Positions 57,953 to 64,000 of a DNA stretch of 64,000 nt are shown piece by piece. Position 1 is the first letter of the stretch, and each line of letters opens with the position of its first letter. A program made the translations under genes and the position numbers. The notes beneath the pieces are model-generated. The model ran no database searches. It saw only the letters and a program-made list of their open reading frames with translations, and was not told where the DNA came from. Source of the DNA: Alligator mississippiensis (taxonomy: Eukaryota; Chordata; Crocodylia; Alligatoridae); the NCBI RefSeq assembly GCF_030867095.1, contig NC_081830.1:37617832-37681831 (forward strand), written 5' to 3'.

Positions 57953-58694
57953 CCAGCAGGTGCCGGTGGTCGGCCCCGGTGGAGTTTGTCGGTTTCCGGT
58001 CCCGCCTGAGGTGCTGCGGCCTGGGTTGGGGTCAGCCCCGCTGCCTTGTCCCTGGAGAGGAGTGGGCGTGGGGAGGGAACGCCCCTGAGATCTTGCCCGG
58101 GGCAGGCGGGCGCAAGGAATGCCTGGAGGCTCTGGGCGGCGGCCCTGGCCTCCTTGAGCGCCCCCCAGGCCGGGCTGTGGATGCGAAGGCCCCAGTGAGT
58201 CCCTGGCAGGTGTTGGGCTTGTGCTGGACTGGAAGAGACGTTGAGGGGGAGCTTGCGTGTAGCCAGTGCCTGGGCCCGCCGTTTCCGTGCGGGTGTTGGT
58301 GGAGCGTGGCAGGGGATTTGCCCGAGCTGGGGGTGTCTTTTCCTGGTCGTGGCTTAGGACTGGGTGCGGTGGCAGGGGCAGGCTGTGTGCGGGGCCAGGA
58401 GGGGAGAGGAGGGGCCCGGGTCAGGGGTGGGGGCCTGGAGCAGGGAGGCGGGAGGCGGGCAGCAGGCTGGAGTTGGGGGAGGCGGGCGGGGGTCAGGGGG
58501 TGCGCGCCCAGGGCGAGCAGGGGCGGTGGGCCGTGAGTGCGCACGTGTTGGTGTTGGGCGCGCGTGTGACGGGAGGGGCGGGGCGGGGCGGGCTGTGTGC
58601 GGGCGCGGGGAGGTGGGGCGGGCCGGGAGCAGGCGTGCGGGGTGGGAGCGGGGTGTACGCCGGCCTGAAAAGGGCCGGGCGAGGCAGGGCTGGC

Positions 58695-58814
58695 GCCTAC
58701 GGCCATACCACCCTGAACACGCCCGATCTCGTCTGATCTCGGAAGCTAAGCAGGGTTGGGCCCGGTTAGTACCTGGATGGGAGACCGCCTGGGAATACCG
58801 GGTGCTGTAGGCTT
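58695..58814 (+). rRNA. RNA5S: 5S rRNA gene 9
   Basis: Identical to gene 2, in a unit of consensus form. Confidence 0.98.
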
Positions 58815-60497
58815 TTGCAACTGTTGCGCGCATCCTGGCCAGCCCTTCTTTCTTGGTCCCTGGCCGGGGGCCCGGGTTGCCCGGCGCGTGCTGCAGGCTC
58901 CCCGCCCCAGCCCTGGAGCACCGGGCAGGGGCAGGGGCAGGGGCAGGGGAGCCCTTGCCCGAGGCGCGTGGGCCTGTGTGGAGGGGAGCAGGCGGGGGAG
59001 CTTGGGGGAGTGCTGCGCCCCCAGCCCGTGGGGGCGGGCCTGGCGCTGGTGCTGGTGCTGGTGCCGGGCGGGCTGGGGGTGCCGAGGCGGCAGCGTGCGA
59101 GCCCAAGCACATCACAATTGCCCTTTACCGTCTGGGGCCGTAGGTGCGCCTTGCCCAGGCTCCTGCGTCGCCCCGTGGCAGGGAGCGGACGCTGAAGGGC
59201 CGAGGGGCCTGCGGAGAAGCAGGGGGGGGTTCCGCTGCCGCTCTCTCCCCTGCCGCCGGCAGCGGCGAAGGTCTCGGCCGTTGTCCTTGGGAGGCTGCGC
59301 GCCTATCTGCCGCGCCGAATGGCCGCCGGCGGCCCTTTCCAGCGAGAATCCGAGCGAGCCCTTTGTGAGCCCGGCTGAGTGGTCAGGTTGCGCGGCGTGT
59401 GGTGGCAGGAGGTTCCGCGCGTGAGCGTCACGGCACGGCCTGGGGTAAAAGAGCTGCCTGGGGGCCGTTTGCAACTTCCCAGCTGCGGGGTTCACGCCAT
59501 GAGCCCTGGCCCGTGTCTCGTGCGAGACGGGAAATGGGGAATCCCCACCGAGTCCTCTCTTTGCCGCTCGCTCGGGAGTTTGGAAACCCTCAGCACGTCC
59601 CGCCTCCGGCGTCTCTTTTCTGGAGGGAAAAGGCCTGGCCTCGGGAGCCTCTCCTCCCGCGGGGGACCCTCCGTGCCGCTCCTCCGCCCGGCTGCCCTTC
59701 TCTGTGCCCGCTCCGTGTGTGCCGCGGGAGGTGTGGGGGCCGGAGCGGGGCCCAGCTTGCCAGGCGTGGACGCAGCGTGGATGCAGGAGGGGGCGCCGTG
59801 GTCCTTTCGGTTGCCAGATCCTTGCGCAGGTGGCCCCGGTCCGCCTTGGCCGTGACCCCGGGGCGCATTTTTCTGTGGCCGGCACTTCTGGCCAGCTCGC
59901 TACTCGCCCCCTTTCCCAGGTCCCGTTCGCCTCTGTTAGAGAGCACGGGGTCCGGCACGGGCCCCTGGCGCACCCCGCCGCTTGCTTCTCTCTGTCCTGA
60001 TAAGGGCCCGTTTCCGCTCCCTCCCAGCTTCCGATCCGCAAGTGGACGTTCCCGCCACTCCCCGGACTGCCTGGCATAGTGACGAGCCCCGGGTGGGGGA
60101 CCTTGTCGGAGGCTTGGCGGAAGGAAGCGGGAGACGGCCGTTGGCAAGCGGGCCGCCCCGATCCACCTGCTGAATGACACTCTCCGAGCACTCCAGGCGG
60201 CCGGCGAGGCGCGGTTTCCCTGGGGCAGAGCCGCGTTGCTTGCTCCCCGGCAGTCGGTGTTCAGGCAGGCGCCGAGCGGTTCTGTATTGGACGCCTGTTT
60301 CTCCCGGTTTGCCGGGAGCAGAAGATAGGCCGCCTGGCCCGTGGTGCCCTGCATCCCCTCTGGAGCCTGTGCTCGGGTGCTGGCAGCCCACCAGGGCTCG
60401 GGGACCCGGGCGGTTTTCGGCGGGGGCTTGCGTGCTGCGGTTAGGAGCGCGGCCGTTTCCGGTCGGAGCTGCTCCAGGGCCCGGGGCCGAACGCCAG

Positions 60498-60600
60498 TGC
60501 TGGCTACAAATGTCCAACTCGGGATCCTTAAAATTCTAGTTTATTAGGCGGATTGAAACACTGTAATGAGTTAAATCATAAACCTTGGGGCTGGTCCCCC

Positions 60601-60632
<32 letters not shown>

Positions 60633-61589
60633 CACACACAGTAGCAAGCTACAGAGTCAGGTATACCTATCCTAGAAGCGCTGGAGTCTGCCGTCGATGG
60701 CCAGTCGAGCCTTCTTTCAGCGTGGTGTTATCCTCCAGAAGGGGGTCGCCGGCTGGTCCTTCTGGCTGGACAGGTGTGGTCAAGTTGGAGATGAAGAGGG
60801 CGCCCCTGAGGGTCACTTTTCACTGCCTTTTCTCTGTCCTTGGCAGACTTTGGTGACTCCCCAGTTTTCAGGTTTGCCCAATCCAGGGGTCATTGACTCT
60901 CGTGGGACTTTCCCCTCCCCCCCCCCCGCTCGGTGGCTACTGGATGGCATCTGTCAGCCCCAGGGGTCGTGCGCATGAACGTGCAGGTTTGGGAGTCCGT
61001 TGATGAATTTGGAATAGGGCTCTGGGAGCGGTCGCTCTGGAGATATTCAGCCCCAAAGTTGTTCCCCGGCGTGGATTAACTGAGGCCAGGGCTTCTGGCC
61101 CTTGATCAGTGACGTTTAGAGATTTCCCGGTTGTTACATTGCGTTGTATTGAATTTTTCCGTTGGTTGATCTGCAGCTCCCAGGTGTTAATTTCTGTCTG
61201 CTACTATGTTACACATTCAATCATGTTACACATTCAATCACGGATTGACTGGCTCTTTCAGGGGCCAGCCTGATACAGGGAAGGGCAGTTTGATTCCTGC
61301 CCTTGTTAACATTGTTACAATGTATAACTTACTTATGAAACTAAACACATTCAGTGGAAAGTTGAAAGGTGAGGAGTCTAAAAGATAAGCTACAAATGCC
61401 ATGGCACACAAATAGATAAAACTACCAAAATACAAGGGGAGATACAAAATGCACACACACAACTTTGAAAACACAATTCCTCATCTTAAAGTGAAAGAGA
61501 GAGGAAGGAAGAAAAGGTAGAAAAAGGGAAACATATCCAAAGAGGGGAGAGCAAATGCAGGCAAGAGGAAAAGGGGGCTTTCTGCCACA
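60498..61589 (-). mobile_element. Solo LTR 10 in 5S spacer
   Basis: 1092 bp, consensus form. The LTR of the next unit would begin just past the window. Confidence 0.72.
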
Positions 61590-62338
61590 CCAGCAGGTGC
61601 CGGTGGTCGGCCCCGGTGGAGTTTGTCGGTTTCCGGTCCCGCCTGAGGTGCTGCGGCCTGGGTTGGGGTCAGCCCCGCTGCCTTGTCCCTGGAGAGGAGT
61701 GGGCGTGGGGAGGGAACGCCCCTGAGATCTTGCCCGGGGCAGGCGGGCGCAAGGAATGCCTGGAGGCTCTGGGCGGCGGCCCTGGCCTCCTTGAGCGCCC
61801 CCCAGGCCGGGCTGTGGATGCGAAGGCCCCAGTGAGTCCCTGGCAGGTGTTGGGCTTGTGCTGGACTGGAAGAGACGTTGAGGGGGAGCTTGCGTGTAGC
61901 CAGTGCCTGGGCCCGCCGTTTCCGTGCGGGTGTTGGTGGAGCGTGGCAGGGGATTTGCCCGAGCTGGGGGTGTCTTTTCCTGGTCGTGGCTTAGGACTGG
62001 GTGCGGTGGCAGGGGCAGGCTGTGTGCGGGGCCAGGAGGGGAGAGGAGGGGCCCGGGTCAGGGGTGGGGGCCTGGAGCAGGGAGGCGGGAGGCGGGAGGC
62101 GGGCAGCAGGCTGGAGTTGGGGGAGGCGGGCGGGGGTCAGGGGGTGCGCGCCCAGGGCGAGCAGGGGCGGTGGGCCGTGAGTGCGCACGTGTTGGTGTTG
62201 GGCGCGCGTGTGACGGGAGGGGCGGGGCGGGGCGGGCTGTGTGCGGGCGCGGGGAGGTGGGGCGGGCCGGGAGCAGGCGTGCGGGGTGGGAGCGGGGTGT
62301 ACGCCGGCCTGAAAAGGGCCGGGCGAGGCAGGGCTGGC

Positions 62339-62458
62339 GCCTACGGCCATACCACCCTGAACACGCCCGATCTCGTCTGATCTCGGAAGCTAAGCAGGGT
62401 TGGGCCCGGTTAGTACCTGGATGGGAGACCGCCTGGGAATACCGGGTGCTGTAGGCTT
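62339..62458 (+). rRNA. RNA5S: 5S rRNA gene 10
   Basis: Identical to gene 2. Its 5' flank carries a 7-bp GGGAGGC duplication otherwise seen only in unit 1. Confidence 0.98.
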
Positions 62459-64000
62459 TTGCAACTGTTGCGCGCATCCTGGCCAGCCCTTCTTTCTTGG
62501 TCCCTGGCCGGGGGCCCGGGTTGCCCGGCGCGTGCTGCAGGCTCCCCGCCCCAGCCCTGGAGCACCGGGCAGGGGCAGGGGCAGGGGCAGGGGAGCCCTT
62601 GCCCGAGGCGCGTGGGCCTGTGTGGAGGGGAGCAGGCGGGGGAGCTTGGGGGAGTGCTGCGCCCCCAGCCCGTGGGGGCGGGCCTGGCGCTGGTGCTGGT
62701 GCTGGTGCCGGGCGGGCTGGGGGTGCCGAGGCGGCAGCGTGCGAGCCCAAGCACATCACAATTGCCCTTTACCGTCTGGGGCCGTAGGTGCGCCTTGCCC
62801 AGGCTCCTGCGTCACCCCGTGGCAGGGAGCGGACGCTGAAGGGCCGAGGGGCCTGCGGAGAAGCAGGGGGGGGTTCCGCTGCCGCTCTCTCCCCTGCCGC
62901 CGGCAGCGGCGAAGGTCTCGGCCGTTGTCCTTGGGAGGCTGCGCGCCTATCTGCCGCGCCGAATGGCCGCCGGCGGCCCTTTCCAGCGAGAATCCGAGCG
63001 AGCCCTTTGTGAGCCCGGCTGAGTGGTCAGGTTGCGCGGCGTGTGGTGGCAGGAGGTTCCGCGCGTGAGCGTCACGGCACGGCCTGGGGTAAAAGAGCTG
63101 CCTGGGGGCCGTTTGCAACTTCCCAGCTGCGGGGTTCACGCCATGAGCCCTGGCCCGTGTCTCGTGCGAGACGGGAAATGGGGAATCCCCACCGAGTCCT
63201 CTCTTTGCCGCTCGCTCGGGAGTTTGGAAACCCTCAGCACGTCCCGCCTCCGGCGTCTCTTTTCTGGAGGGAAAAGGCCTGGCCTCGGGAGCCTCTCCTC
63301 CCGCGGGGGACCCTCCGTGCCGCTCCTCCGCCCGGCTGCCCTTCTCTGTGCCCGCTCCGTGTGTGCCGCGGGAGGTGTGGGGGCCGGAGCGGGGCCCAGC
63401 TTGCCAGGCGTGGACGCAGCGTGGATGCAGGAGGGGGCGCCGTGGTCCTTTCGGTTGCCAGATCCTTGCGCAGGTGGCCCCGGTCCGCCTTGGCCGTGAC
63501 CCCGGGGCGCATTTTTCTGTGGCCGGCACTTCTGGCCAGCTCGCTACTCGCCCCCTTTCCCAGGTCCCGTTCGCCTCTGTTAGAGAGCACGGGGTCCGGC
63601 ACGGGCCCCTGGCGCACCCCGCCGCTTGCTTCTCTCTGTCCTGATAAGGGCCCGTTTCCGCTCCCTCCCAGCTTCCGATCCGCAAGTGGACGTTCCCGCC
63701 ACTCCCCGGACTGCCTGGCATAGTGACGAGCCCCGGGTGGGGGACCTTGTCGGAGGCTTGGCGGAAGGAAGCGGGAGACGGCCGTTGGCAAGCGGGCCGC
63801 CCCGATCCACCTGCTGAATGACACTCTCCGAGCACTCCAGGCGGCCGGCGAGGCGCGGTTTCCCTGGGGCAGAGCCGCGTTGCTTGCTCCCCGGCAGTCG
63901 GTGTTCAGGCAGGCGCCGAGCGGTTCTGTATTGGACGCCTGTTTCTCCCGGTTTGCCGGGAGCAGAAGATAGGCCGCCTGGCCCGTGGTGCCCTGCATCC

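Larger units (their letters stand above)
26834..64000 (+). repeat. 5S rDNA tandem array, about ten units of 3.63-3.65 kb
   Basis: Head-to-tail units each hold one 5S gene followed by about 3.5 kb of spacer. 5S starts are spaced 3635, 3632, 3637, 3643, 3647, 3632, 3636, 3637 and 3644 bases apart. Order in unit 2: 5S 33231-33350; GGGCAG repeats near 33463-33486; GC-rich spacer to 34618; CR1 fragment 34619-34972; solo LTR 35034-36120; then about 740 bases of very GC-rich sequence with GC boxes up to the next 5S. Units are almost identical apart from microsatellites and a few shared single-base markers. The array opens with a partial unit (26834-29595) and runs out of the window. Confidence 0.95.

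Overview
The window is vertebrate nuclear DNA, most likely from a sauropsid reptile and probably a crocodilian. The first third holds a gene with short exons and long AT-rich introns. It carries several non-autonomous hAT- and Harbinger-type elements, and a CR1 LINE fossil appears further on. The species call is an inference from repeat style and protein divergence.

Bases 44-21427 (+) hold thirteen coding exons of PASK, the PAS-domain serine/threonine kinase. They run from the second PAS-like segment to the stop codon. Exon phases close perfectly: 3285 coding bases, 1094 residues plus stop. One 148-bp exon (5572-5719) was found only by matching phase and comparing with the human protein as remembered. 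The N-terminal exons, including PAS-A, lie left of the window. The introns contain three transposons with clear target-site duplications (4151-4432, 4626-5389, 14035-14687), one with a TTA duplication (17970-18413), several decayed relatives, and a poly(A)-tailed retroposed segment flanked by a 14-bp direct repeat (3046-3900). The 3'UTR probably ends near 23250.

Bases 23250-25365 hold nothing I can name. Bases 25366-26836 are a scrambled, decayed edge of a tandem array. From about 26834 to the window end lies a head-to-tail array of 3.63-3.65 kb units carrying ten intact 5S rRNA genes (+ strand, first at 29596, last at 62339). The array continues beyond the window.

Each spacer is built partly from transposons. 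It has an antisense CR1 reverse-transcriptase fragment of about 350 bp and an antisense solo LTR of about 1.09 kb with TG...CA ends and a 4-bp CCAG duplication. Both sit at the same place in every unit, so they entered an ancestral unit and were spread by homogenisation. Comparison with the decayed edge shows that the array has gained G and C almost exclusively. Markers shared between non-adjacent units show recent conversion or unequal crossing-over.

I found no unknown enzyme system. The unusual biology here is the transposon-built 5S rDNA unit, its fossil edge next to PASK, and the retroposed insert in PASK intron 3 of the window. The many long open frames inside the array are by-products of stop-poor GC-rich DNA and are not annotated as genes.
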